Source: Streptomyces spiralis
GTDB lineage: Bacteria > Actinomycetota > Actinomycetes > Streptomycetales > Streptomycetaceae
Length of the DNA stretch: 34,712 bases
NCBI RefSeq assembly: GCF_014654675.1
Contig: NZ_BNBC01000023.1
Span: forward strand, 1-34,712
Reading direction: 5' to 3'
Shown: piece by piece, positions 7,129 to 14,874 of the stretch
Numbering within the stretch: the stretch's first letter is position 1
Layout: each line of letters starts with the position of its first letter
Notes under the pieces: model-generated
The model's database searches: none
The model's input: only the letters and a program-made list of their open reading frames with translations
What the model was told of the DNA's origin: nothing
Translations under genes and position numbers: made by a program

Positions 7129-8397
7129 TCACTGGTGCTGCGGGCGCCATTCGAAGAGCAGGATGGTCGCGTCGTCCCGCAGTTGGTTGCGCTGGTGGTC
7201 GAGGAGGGCGTGGATGAGCAACCGCAGTACCTCGGCCGGGCGCTGGCCGGCGGCGGAGGAGCGGATGATGAAGTCGGTGAACCGATCGAGGCCGAACTCC
7301 GCGCCGTCCGTGTCGCGTGCTTCTATGACACCGTCGGTATAGAGCAGCACGCAGTCGCCCGGTTCCAGTGTCGTCTCGTGGACCTGTCGGGCGGCCGGGG
7401 CGAGTTGGCCGGCCAGGCCGATCGGCGGCTGCGGGGGGCTGTCGAGCGCCCCGTCGAGCACCCGCTCGGCACGGATCAGCAGTGGCGGCGGGTGACCGCA
7501 ATTGACCCAGCGCAGCACGCCAGTCTGCGCGTCGAGCCGGCACAGCACGCCGGTGCAGAACTGGTCGGGCAGCCACTGGGCGAGCGCCTGGTCGACGGAC
7601 TCGACGACGTCGGCCAGGTCGCAACCGCCGCGGCGGGCGTTCCGCGCCGCCGCCATGGCGACCGACGCGGTCAGACCGGAGGTCAGATCGTGACCCATGG
7701 AGTCGAGGATCAAGGTGTGGAGCACGTCCTTGACCACGGAGTGGTCGAAGGCGTCGCCGGCGACGTCGTACGCCGGTTCCAGGACCGCGGTGGAGACGCA
7801 CCTGCTGCTACCGATCGTGCGGGGTGGCAGGAAGGCCCGCAGCATCTCGGTTGGCAATCGCATGGTCGCGGTGCGCGTGCGGGCGGCGAGCCAGTCGCTG
7901 TAGGCGCGCTTGGAGGTGATCAGCATGGCGAGCAGATGGGCCAGGATCCGGCTGCGGCGCATCCGCGCCCCGTCGAGCGAGGCGGTCCGCACCGCCAGGA
8001 CGCCCAGCCGCTCCGCGCCGTCGACCAGAGGCATCCAGACGATCACGCTGTCGTCGGCGTCGTCCACCCGCGGGGAGACGGTGCGGTACGCCCAGCCGGC
8101 CAACGAGTCGGTCACCGGTAGCGGCTCCAAGGTCTCGTCGAGTGGGATGAGCAGCCGTTGTTGCAGGTCGACAAGGTAGATCAGCGCGGTGTCCAGGCCG
8201 AGGGCCGAGGCGCACCGGTTCGCCAGGGCGGGCAGTTCGACGGGCAGGGCCGTCTGGGCCTCGATGATCAGCTCTTCCAGCAGATTCTCGTCGACGGCGG
8301 TGTCGGTACTGGCGGGAGCGTGCGGTGGGTCCGACAAGGGGATCACCCCTTCCGTGCCCAGTCTCACACCGATCCCGGCCTCTCTCACGTGAGGCAT
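7129..8397 (-). CDS. GAF-domain PP2C/SpoIIE-type serine/threonine phosphatase
   Basis: The 422-residue protein has an N-terminal GAF-like sensor (about residues 40-165, e.g. CASALGLDTALIYLVD and VIVWMPLVDGAERLGVLAV), then a complete PPM/SpoIIE phosphatase domain (about 175-420). The metal-binding motifs are present: YDVAGDAFD (D211, D215), LDSMGHDLTSG (D232, H236), VNCGHPPPLL, LLYTDGVIEARD and the final DDATILLFEW. In Streptomyces, such soluble phosphatases typically dephosphorylate anti-anti-sigma factors or answer small-ligand signals. No anti-sigma kinase or STAS gene is nearby, and it lacks the HATPase domain seen in many relatives. ATG 8397 has no good ribosome site; an internal GTG near residue 18 (EGVIPLSD) is an alternative. 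Confidence 0.9.
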   Translation of the reverse strand: MPHVREAGIGVRLGTEGVIPLSDPPHAPASTDTAVDENLLEELIIEAQTALPVELPALANRCASALGLDTALIYLVDLQQRLLIPLDETLEPLPVTDSLAGWAYRTVSPRVDDADDSVIVWMPLVDGAERLGVLAVRTASLDGARMRRSRILAHLLAMLITSKRAYSDWLAARTRTATMRLPTEMLRAFLPPRTIGSSRCVSTAVLEPAYDVAGDAFDHSVVKDVLHTLILDSMGHDLTSGLTASVAMAAARNARRGGCDLADVVESVDQALAQWLPDQFCTGVLCRLDAQTGVLRWVNCGHPPPLLIRAERVLDGALDSPPQPPIGLAGQLAPAARQVHETTLEPGDCVLLYTDGVIEARDTDGAEFGLDRFTDFIIRSSAAGQRPAEVLRLLIHALLDHQRNQLRDDATILLFEWRPQHQ

Positions 8398-8889
8398 GAT
8401 CGCACCGGGTGCGGCCGCGGCGAGGGCTGTTCCGTGTCACCGTGGGCACCAGTCCGGTCCGCCAGGACAGCGTGCCGATCAATGTTCCCTGGCACGAACT
8501 CACTGATCATCAACCTTCGCCGGCAACGGTGAATCTTCACTGGCACAGGACACGGGCCACCGAGCGGTTCCGTACCGCTGGCGGGCCTCGTTCAGGGCGT
8601 GTGCGTGCACGACCGGCCCCGCGGGATGTGACGGGTGGGGTGTCCTGATCGATACGGGTGACGCTGCCGGGACGGGTACGAGGTGCCGCGCCGCGGGCGG
8701 CCGCCGCCCTTGCCGGTGTCCCTGAGATTCTCCGCCGCCGCTGGTGTGTGCCGTGTGCGGGCGGGTAGGCGGGCGAACCGGATGCTTTCCATCCGAAGGA
8801 GGACGTACTCCCTGCCGCTGAGAAGCGGCTCGCTCATGAGGCAGTTCGTTCGCGGCCGCGCAGTGGTGGCCGCGGAAGGAGGGATCATC
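8398..8889. other. Gap before the small secreted gene
   Basis: No gene recognised. Just upstream of the secreted-protein gene are two small stem-loops: CGGATG-CTTTC-CATCCG near 8780-8796 and GCCGCT-GAGA-AGCGGC near 8815-8830. Their place in the probable leader suggests a possible regulatory role but no known riboswitch was identified. Confidence 0.4.
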
Positions 8890-9210
8890 GTGAAGAAGCT
8901 GATGCGTCGGATCGCCACCGTGGGTGTGTCCGCCACAGTCGCCGGAGGCGCCTTGCTCGCCGCGGGCAGCTCGGCGACGGCGGCCACTGCTCAGACCACC
9001 CGGCACGTCCCCGCCCGGATCACCACGGTGAAAACCGGCTCCGGCCACGGCTGCCACCACCGCCGCGCCACGCGCGCCACCCACCGGCTCCCGGATGCCT
9101 GGGTCGCGGGCCAGCTGGCGATGTTCGAGCCCGCGGCCGCGAAGCGGCTGGCAGTGTTCGACCCCTGGGTCAAGGACCAGCTGGCACTGTTCGCCGGGAC
9201 CGCTCGGTAG
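8890..9210 (+). CDS. Small secreted protein with 11-residue repeats
   Basis: The 106-residue product starts at GTG 8890 behind a strong GGAAGGAGGG six bases upstream. A Sec signal peptide is clear: basic VKKLMRR, a hydrophobic core to about residue 30, and an SSATAA cleavage region. The mature part has a His/Arg-rich stretch (GHGCHHRRATRATHR), then three back-to-back 11-residue units: WVAGQLAMFEP, AAAKRLAVFDP and WVKDQLALFAG (residues 71-103). The pattern xxxx(Q/R)LAxF(D/E)P would form amphipathic turns or a small repeat fold. I know no function; similar short secreted proteins occur in Streptomyces. It converges on the AHSA1 gene, whose stop is 22 bases away. Confidence 0.75.
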   Translation: MKKLMRRIATVGVSATVAGGALLAAGSSATAATAQTTRHVPARITTVKTGSGHGCHHRRATRATHRLPDAWVAGQLAMFEPAAAKRLAVFDPWVKDQLALFAGTAR

Positions 9211-9231
9211 GCGTGGGAACCGCCGGGCGCC

Positions 9232-9642
9232 TCAGGCGGTCTCGCCGAGGAGACTGACCAGACGGTCCAGGACGTGGGGCCAGCCGTTGCCCATGCCGTC
9301 GTACGCCTGTCGGCCCATCGGCGAGTCGAGGTCGAAGCCGGCGTGGGTCAGGCGCAGGCGGGTGCCTTCGCCTTCCGGCTCCAGCCGCCAGGTGATGGTG
9401 GTGTCGAGCGAACCCTCGGCGAAGCGGTAGACCAGCAGCCGCCGGTCCTCCACCTCGGTCACTTCGCAGGGCTGCTTGCCGAAGTTGCCCATGTCGAGGG
9501 TGAAGCGGTGGCCCACGACGGCCTTGACGTCTCCCGCGGCCCACCAGCGGGCGTGGAGCTCCGGATCGGTCAGGGCGTTCCAGACCGCGGCCGGGGGATG
9601 GGGCAGAAACCTCTCGAGATCGATCGCGTTGTTCTCGGTCAC
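9232..9642 (-). CDS. SRPBCC/AHSA1-domain protein
   Basis: The 136-residue protein has the AHSA1-type START-like fold: LERFLPHPPAAVWNALTDPELHARWW at the start, DMGNFGKQPCEVTEVEDRRLLVYRF, TTITWRLEPEGEGTRLRLTHAGF, and a last helix with GWPHVLDRLVSLLG. Such proteins bind small hydrophobic ligands; those paired with ArsR regulators are common but functionally vague. GTG 9642 overlaps the TGA stop of the ArsR gene (GTGA), so the two are translationally coupled and expressed together from the promoter upstream of arsR. The upstream extension of the open frame lies inside arsR and is rejected. Confidence 0.87.
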   Translation of the reverse strand: MTENNAIDLERFLPHPPAAVWNALTDPELHARWWAAGDVKAVVGHRFTLDMGNFGKQPCEVTEVEDRRLLVYRFAEGSLDTTITWRLEPEGEGTRLRLTHAGFDLDSPMGRQAYDGMGNGWPHVLDRLVSLLGETA

Positions 9643-9953
9643 TTCTCGTTCTCCTCGTCCAATAGATCGGCCAGCGCGTCCAGGCGCTGGTTCCAGTAGT
9701 GCTCGAACGGCCGCAGCCACTCGCTCACCTCGGCCAGCCGGGCCGCCTGCAGGTGGTAGAACCGGTGCCGGCCACGCGGCTCCTCGCGCACCAGTCCGGC
9801 GGTGCGGAGCACCGCGAGGTGCTCGGAGACCGCCGGCCTCCCGAGCTCGAACATCGCGGCCAGCTCACCCGTGGAGCGTGGTCCTTCACGCAGGCTTTCC
9901 AGCAGTTTGCGACGCACTGGGTTGGCCAGAACGCCGAACACGTCGGCAGGCAT
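9639..9953 (-). CDS. ArsR-family transcriptional regulator
   Basis: The 104-residue winged-helix protein begins MPADVFGVLANPVRRKLLESLREGPRSTGELAAMF, then the recognition helix region RPAVSEHLAVLRTAGLVREEPRGRHRFYHLQ. No metal-binding Cys pair is visible, so it is of the SRPBCC-associated kind rather than a metal sensor. It starts at ATG 9953 right after a -10 box, so the transcript should be leaderless. An upstream TTG (9989) is itself the -35 box and cannot be the start. The stop overlaps the AHSA1 start. A palindrome between its -35 and -10 boxes suggests self-repression. Confidence 0.88.
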   Translation of the reverse strand: MPADVFGVLANPVRRKLLESLREGPRSTGELAAMFELGRPAVSEHLAVLRTAGLVREEPRGRHRFYHLQAARLAEVSEWLRPFEHYWNQRLDALADLLDEENEK

Positions 9954-9959
9954 GACGAA

Positions 9960-9989
9960 ACTATAGGTCGGAGATTCCCGACGCGTCAA
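9960..9989 (-). promoter_or_regulatory. Leaderless arsR promoter with operator
   Basis: Minus strand: TTGACG (9984-9989), an 18-base spacer, TATAGT (9960-9965), then six bases to the ATG, so transcription should begin at or next to the start codon. The spacer holds the palindrome GTCGG-N6-CCGAC (9967-9982), and a related half site (GATTTCCGAC) lies just upstream at 9991-10000. Confidence 0.75.
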
Positions 9990-10105
9990 AGATTTCCGAC
10001 GAATATTGGACGGGGGCCTTCGAGCCTTCCGGCCTTACGGCCTTGTGGATCGAGGACCGCGAGCGCCGGCCGCTCGTCCCGACCGGCCGGCGAGGCGCGG
10101 CGTGG

Positions 10106-11449
10106 TCAGCCGCTGATCGTGTGACCGTGGTTCCGGCGCTGCACGTACAGCCGATGCTGCGCCGGCCCGGTCCATTCCAGCCGTACGACACCGGGCACGG
10201 CGGCCTGGCCGATGCGTGAGGCGTCCGACCAGTAGCCGAAGTTCGGGTTGCGGAAGAAGGTCGCCCACAGCCCGCCGTGATGGTCCGTGAAGAAGTTGTT
10301 GTGGCCGATGCCCACCCCCGCGGTCCACCGCTCGGAGTACGGGCCTTCCAGGGTGTCCGCGACGGCGACGACCGCGTCGTACTGGTACTGCGTCCGGCCC
10401 GGTCCGCCGGTGTCGTAGGCGTACCTCGTGCTGCCGTCGGGATTGACCGACGTCCAGTCCCACGCGGTCTGGACGAGGTAGTACTTGCCGGCGTACCTGA
10501 ACACGTACACGCCTTCGCGGTACGGCTCCGGTGAGTAGGGCGCCTGCTGGAACTTCGGCAGGTTCGTCGTCGGGACGATGTCCTCCATGTCGTCCCGGAA
10601 CCTGGCGTACAGGTCGTTGTGCAGCACCAGCCAGGCGTCGTCGCCCTCGGAGTACAGGCTGCCGTCGATGTGGTGGTAGGCGCCGGGCTCGATGAACTTC
10701 GGCCCCCCGATGAAGGGGTCGCCGAAGGGCTTGTCGTGGTTGCCCTCGACGAGCCGGTACGGACCCTCGATCCCGCCCTCGCTCACGAGCAGGAACGAGC
10801 CGACCTTGCGGGAGTGGTCGCCCATGCAGGCGACGATGTACCACGTGTCGCGGAAGTAGTGCAGTTCCGGGGCCCAGACCTCGCCGCGCTTGCCGAACTG
10901 GTCGTCGTACCAGTACTCCTGCCAGGGGGCCACGACCGTACGTCCGGGGCGGTTCTCACCGGCGAACTCGGGCGACCACACCTTGCCCCGCTCGGCACCG
11001 GGCCGGATGCCGGTCGTGTCGACCAGCCTCCACGGCCCCTTGAGGGACGGCGACACCCAGACGAAGATGCCGTCGTTCCAGGGGGCGGCCGCCTGCAGTC
11101 CGGGCACGCGCGTGGTGCCGGTGGCGACGTAGACCGGGCGGCCGTCGACCACGAAGCAGTTGACGTAGGTGTCCCGCATCCAGACCTGGCCCCGCTCCTC
11201 GTCACGAGGGCGCAACTCGAGCGGGAGGACGAAGGAGTTGTCCTCACGCGGCCACAGGTCCAGCCGGGTGTCGGCGAGGCCGTAGGGCTCCGGGTCGGGC
11301 CAGTTCGAGGGGTGGCGCCCCGACGGCGCGGCCTCCGCCGGTCCGGTCGCCGCATGCGCGACGGCCGCGGGCAGGGCGGCCGCCGCTCCGAAGCCTGCGA
11401 CGCCGGCCAGCAGAGTCCGTCGGTGCAACCCGCTCTCAAGGCTGGTCAT
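10106..11449 (-). CDS. Tat-exported GH43-like glycoside hydrolase
   Basis: The 447-residue protein has a Tat signal (GLHRRTLLAGVAGFGAAAALPAAVAHAA, cleavage near residue 34). The mature domain looks like a five-bladed beta-propeller glycosidase of the GH43/GH117 type: MRDTYVNCFVVDGRPVYVATG, WNDGIFVWVSPSLKGPWRLVD, VWSPEF, VWAPELHYFRDTWYIVACM and GIGHNNFFTDHHGGLWATFF. The WAPELH motif and repeated GPxR/LV strands are typical; I cannot assign catalytic residues or substrate with certainty. AAGGAG lies seven bases before the ATG. It diverges from the ROK-ABC-sulfatase operon and shares an 11-base word in its promoter, so it probably trims a sulfated glycan outside the cell before uptake. Confidence 0.82.
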   Translation of the reverse strand: MTSLESGLHRRTLLAGVAGFGAAAALPAAVAHAATGPAEAAPSGRHPSNWPDPEPYGLADTRLDLWPREDNSFVLPLELRPRDEERGQVWMRDTYVNCFVVDGRPVYVATGTTRVPGLQAAAPWNDGIFVWVSPSLKGPWRLVDTTGIRPGAERGKVWSPEFAGENRPGRTVVAPWQEYWYDDQFGKRGEVWAPELHYFRDTWYIVACMGDHSRKVGSFLLVSEGGIEGPYRLVEGNHDKPFGDPFIGGPKFIEPGAYHHIDGSLYSEGDDAWLVLHNDLYARFRDDMEDIVPTTNLPKFQQAPYSPEPYREGVYVFRYAGKYYLVQTAWDWTSVNPDGSTRYAYDTGGPGRTQYQYDAVVAVADTLEGPYSERWTAGVGIGHNNFFTDHHGGLWATFFRNPNFGYWSDASRIGQAAVPGVVRLEWTGPAQHRLYVQRRNHGHTISG

Positions 11450-11520
11450 CAGTCATCTCCTTCGCCGTCCGGGATGCCGGTGCCATGCCGGCGTGCCGTC
11501 CCTGGTCGGCACGCCGGACA

Positions 11521-11551
11521 GCATGTGAAGGGACATTTTTTCCGTCAACAC
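11521..11551 (-). promoter_or_regulatory. GH43-like gene promoter with candidate ROK operator
   Basis: Minus strand: TTGACG (11544-11549), 17-base spacer, CATGCT (11521-11526). Predicted start near 11514 and a leader of about 65 bases. The -35 box sits inside TGTTGACGGAA, repeated at the divergent promoter. Confidence 0.6.
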
Positions 11552-11895
11552 CCCGAACAAATGATCCCGGGCGTCCGACGCCTCGACGCCCGCATGTGGG
11601 GCGGTGTTTCCGCTGGTCCTGCGGGGGCTCGGTCGACCGGTCCGGAGAGTCACGATTGGATAACGCGCGGTTGGCGGCGTGACAGGTGGGGGAGGGGTCG
11701 ACGGCAGCACCCGGACTCGTCCACAGCCGCCTCCCGCCCCGCTGTGCAGGAGAAACGTGCAGGCCGAGGGCCCTTCCTGAGGCGACGATTCATGGTGAGG
11801 CCGCACGAGGTGGCCACGTACACCAAGACGGGCCCGCATGTGTCCCCAGCCCCGGTCCGACACCGCGCACCTCCCCGCACTTTTTTCTGTCGGAC

Positions 11896-11926
11896 TGTTG
11901 ACGGAATTTTCCGGCCTCCCTACGTT
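11896..11926 (+). promoter_or_regulatory. ROK operon promoter, probably leaderless
   Basis: TTGACG (11898-11903), 17-base spacer, TACGTT (11921-11926), then seven bases to ATG 11934. The -35 lies in TGTTGACGGAA, the same word as in the divergent promoter. No ribosome site precedes the ATG, in line with a leaderless transcript. Confidence 0.62.
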
Positions 11927-11933
11927 GACGGCC

Positions 11934-13196
11934 ATGCAGATGCCCACGGGAGTGCACGCACTGGTCAGGCGGACCCATGAGGACCGCGTGCTGCGCGCAC
12001 TGCAGGAGAACGGAGCCATGAGCCGTGGCGAGATCGCCCGGGTCGTCGGCCTGTCCCGCACCACCCTCTCGGAGATCACCGGCAGCCTCCTCCAACGAGG
12101 TGCCATCGTCGTCGTGGACACCGATGCCTCCCGACGCGAGGGCAGTGGGCGGCCGGCCGAGCGGCTGGCGCTCGACCCGGCGTCGGCGCAGTTCATGGGC
12201 GTCGACTTCGGCCACCGGCGCGTCCACGTCGTCATCGCCGACGCCTCGCACGAGGTCATGGCCTCGGGGTCGGTCCGGTACGACGACAAGGCGTCCTGGC
12301 CGACGCGGACCGAGCTGGCGCTCGGCCTCGTCGACCGGTTGAGTGCCGAAGCCGGCGTCCACTTCGGGGCGCTCCAGGGCGTCGGTATCGGCGTGCCGGG
12401 GCCGTACCCGGCGCCGGACGCGGCCTGGCCCCGCGCGGCGTCAGGGACGACGGTGCTCCGCCCGGCCCCGGACGGCGTCGACGTGGCCTTCGCCGAACGC
12501 TTCGACGCGCCGGTGATCGTCGACAACAACACCCGTCTCGCCGCCCTCGCCGAGGCCATCAGCGGCGCCGACAGCGTGGCCGACCTGGTGTACGTACGCC
12601 TGTCCGACGGCGTCGGGGGCGGACTCGTCGTCGGCGGCCAACTGGTCACCGGCTCGGCCGGGCTGGCCGGCGAGCTGGGCCACGTCACCGTCGAACCGGC
12701 GGGCCGGCCCTGCCGCTGCGGCAAGCGCGGCTGCCTGGAGACCGTGGCCTCGGTCCCCGGGATACTCGCCGCCTGCTGGGAGTTCGGTCTCCGCCTGGAG
12801 AACCTCCAGGACCTGGCGGCCGCCGTGGCCGGCGCGCACCCGGTCGCGGACCGGGTGCTGCGGGAGGCGGCCGCCGCACTGGGACGCGTCGTCGGAGCGG
12901 CGACGATGACCCTCAATCCGGCGAAGGTCGTCATCGGCGGCGAGATCACCCGGCTGGCGCCCGTCATCGTGGAGCAGGTCGCCGCCACCCTCGCCGGCGA
13001 GCTCTTCCCCATCGCGTCGGCCGGTCCCGTGGTCGAGGCGGCACGGCTCTCCGACGACGACGGCGCCCTCGGCGCGCTCGCCGCGGTCTTCCACAGTTCA
13101 CCCCTCCTGGCGAGGTATCCGGAAACCGCCGAAGTGAAGAGCGGTTCCCGCGTACGCAACTCCACCGACGAAGGAGCCGCCCATGTCCGTCCTTGA
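11934..13196 (+). CDS. ROK-family transcriptional regulator
   Basis: The 420-residue protein has an N-terminal winged helix (RTHEDRVLRALQENGAMSRGEIARVVGLSRTTLSEITGSLLQRG), followed by a ROK sugar-kinase-like domain: FMGVDFGHRRVHVVIAD, VGIGVPGP, VIVDNNTRLAALAE, GVGGGLVVGGQLVTGSAGLAGELGHVTVEP and the zinc motif CRCGKRGCLETVAS. Regulators of this type (NagC/Mlc/XylR-like) usually sense a sugar or sugar phosphate. ATG 11934 fits the promoter position. Its stop overlaps the permease start by 14 bases, so regulator and transporter are one transcript. The location suggests that it controls both the operon and the divergent GH43-like gene, with a sugar-like inducer. Confidence 0.9.
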   Translation: MQMPTGVHALVRRTHEDRVLRALQENGAMSRGEIARVVGLSRTTLSEITGSLLQRGAIVVVDTDASRREGSGRPAERLALDPASAQFMGVDFGHRRVHVVIADASHEVMASGSVRYDDKASWPTRTELALGLVDRLSAEAGVHFGALQGVGIGVPGPYPAPDAAWPRAASGTTVLRPAPDGVDVAFAERFDAPVIVDNNTRLAALAEAISGADSVADLVYVRLSDGVGGGLVVGGQLVTGSAGLAGELGHVTVEPAGRPCRCGKRGCLETVASVPGILAACWEFGLRLENLQDLAAAVAGAHPVADRVLREAAAALGRVVGAATMTLNPAKVVIGGEITRLAPVIVEQVAATLAGELFPIASAGPVVEAARLSDDDGALGALAAVFHSSPLLARYPETAEVKSGSRVRNSTDEGAAHVRP

Positions 13197-14052
13197 CAAG
13201 CAGGGCGCCGGCCGGCGAAACCCCGTACCCGAGAAGACACCCGGAACGTCCGCCGACTCCGACGGCGCGGACGGCAGCAGGTCGGCACCGCGGCGTTCGC
13301 CGTCGGGCCGGCGGTGGCGGTCCGCGGCCCTGAACGCCGTGTCCGTCGCGCTGGGCATCGCGATCTGGTGGACCCTGGCCTCCGCGGGCTTCAAACTGCC
13401 GACGCCGCCTGAGGTCGTCTCGCGGGCCGGGACCCTGATCGACAACGGGACGCTCGGCAAGGACGTGGTCGCCAGTCTGACCCGTGTACTCATCGGCTTC
13501 GCCCTCGGCACCGCCGTTGCCGTCCCGGTCGGCTTCCTCATGGGCTGGTACGGCGTGCTGCGCAGTCTGATCGAGCCCTGGATCCAGTTCTTCCGGACCA
13601 TCCCACCGCTGGCGATCATCCCGCTGGCCGTCGTGGTCATGGGTATCGACGAGACACCGAAGATCTTCGTCATCTTCCTGGCCGCGTTCCTCGCGTGCGT
13701 CATCTCCACGTTCCAGGGCGTCGTCGACGTCGACCGCACGCTGATCAACGCCGCCCGCGTCCTGGGAGCCAGGGACGCGGTCATCTTCGCCCGTGTCGTG
13801 GTGCCCGCCTCCACGCCGTTCATCCTCGTGGGCATGCGGGTGGGCCTCGGCTCGGCCTGGGCGACCCTGGTCGCCGCCGAGCTGGTCGCGGCACAGCAGG
13901 GCCTCGGCTACCGGATGCAGAACGCCGAGCTCTACTACGACCTTCCGACGATCTTCGTCGGACTCATCTCGATCGGGATCCTCGGTCTGCTCATGGACCG
14001 CATCCTCCTCCTCGCAGAACGCAAGCTCACCGGATGGCAGGAACGCCGATGA
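13183..14052 (+). CDS. ABC transporter permease, TauC/SsuC/AtsB type
   Basis: The 289-residue protein has a 45-residue hydrophilic N-terminus, then about six membrane segments (LNAVSVALGIAIWWTLA; LIGFALGTAVAVPVGFLMGW; AIIPLAVVVMGI; FVIFLAAFLACVIST; others). The EAA loop is present as INAARVLGARDAVIFARVVVPAS. PEVVSRAGTLIDNGTLGKDVVASLTRVL is typical of nitrate/sulfonate/taurine-type permeases. The GAAGGAG site lies just upstream of the ATG. The start overlaps the regulator stop and the stop overlaps the ATPase start (ATGA). With the next two genes it forms a complete importer. Confidence 0.9.
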   Translation: MSVLDKQGAGRRNPVPEKTPGTSADSDGADGSRSAPRRSPSGRRWRSAALNAVSVALGIAIWWTLASAGFKLPTPPEVVSRAGTLIDNGTLGKDVVASLTRVLIGFALGTAVAVPVGFLMGWYGVLRSLIEPWIQFFRTIPPLAIIPLAVVVMGIDETPKIFVIFLAAFLACVISTFQGVVDVDRTLINAARVLGARDAVIFARVVVPASTPFILVGMRVGLGSAWATLVAAELVAAQQGLGYRMQNAELYYDLPTIFVGLISIGILGLLMDRILLLAERKLTGWQERR

Positions 14053-14855
14053 CCAGTAGCGCGGCCAAGATATCCGTCCAGGGCGTCACCAAGACCTTCG
14101 CACTGGGACGCACCACGTTCACCGCTCTCGACGACCTCTCTCTCGACATCGCTGACAACGAGTTCGTCACCGTCGTCGGCCCCTCGGGCTGCGGCAAGAG
14201 CACCCTGCTGAACGTCCTCGCCGGCCTGGAGGAGCCGACCACCGGCCGTGCTCTGGTCGACGGCGTACCGGTGTCCGGGCCGGGACCCGAGCGCGGTGTG
14301 ATCTTCCAGCAGTACGCCCTCTTCCCCTGGCTGACCGTCCGGCAGAACGTCGAGTTCGGCCTGCGGACCGCGGGCGTGCCCAAGGCTGAACGCCGCAGGC
14401 GCGCGGAGCACTTCATCAACCTGGTGGGGCTGGAACAGTTCGCCGACGCGCTCCCGAAGACGCTCTCCGGCGGCATGCGGCAGCGCTGCGCCATCGCTCG
14501 CGCCTACGCCGTGGGCCCCTCGATCCTGCTGATGGACGAACCGTTCGGCGCGCTCGACGCCCTGACCCGGGTCAAGCTCCAGGAGCAACTCCTCGACACC
14601 TGGAGCAAGGAGAAGCGGACCGTCCTGTTCATCACGCACGACGTCGACGAGGCCGTCTTCCTGGCGAACCGCGTCATCGTCATGGCCGCCCGGCCGGGAC
14701 GCGTGTACGACGTCATCGACGTCCGCTGGGACGGCCCGCGTGACGAGGAGTTCCGCCTCAGCCCGGAGTTCGCCGCCCTGCGCAACCGCGTGTGGCACTC
14801 CGTCTACCACCAGGACGGCCGCACGGCCGCCCCCCAGCCATCGACGACGATCTGA
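14049..14855 (+). CDS. ABC transporter ATP-binding protein, TauB/SsuB/AtsC type
   Basis: The 268-residue ATPase has all nucleotide-binding motifs: Walker A GPSGCGKST (residues 44-52), Q-loop GVIFQQYALFPWLT, signature LSGGMRQR, Walker B ILLMDEPFGALD and the switch His in LFITHDVDEAVFLANRV. The LTVRQNVEFGL and MAARPGR segments are typical of the sulfonate/taurine/nitrate family. The start overlaps the permease stop. It energises import of the compound captured by the next gene's lipoprotein. Confidence 0.92.
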   Translation: MTSSAAKISVQGVTKTFALGRTTFTALDDLSLDIADNEFVTVVGPSGCGKSTLLNVLAGLEEPTTGRALVDGVPVSGPGPERGVIFQQYALFPWLTVRQNVEFGLRTAGVPKAERRRRAEHFINLVGLEQFADALPKTLSGGMRQRCAIARAYAVGPSILLMDEPFGALDALTRVKLQEQLLDTWSKEKRTVLFITHDVDEAVFLANRVIVMAARPGRVYDVIDVRWDGPRDEEFRLSPEFAALRNRVWHSVYHQDGRTAAPQPSTTI

Positions 14856-14874
14856 CCGGAAGGACATCCCACCC

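Larger units (their letters stand above)
11450..11933. other. Divergent control region of the sulfatase locus
   Basis: No gene recognised between the GH43-like and ROK genes. Both ends carry a promoter with the same TGTTGACGGAA word in mirror orientation (11541-11551 minus, 11896-11906 plus); about 345 bases between them hold nothing I can assign. Confidence 0.55.

Noticed and set aside
11453..13288. 611-codon minus-strand frame opposite the ROK gene
   Set aside because: Ser/Arg/Thr-rich shadow of the ROK gene and the divergent control region.
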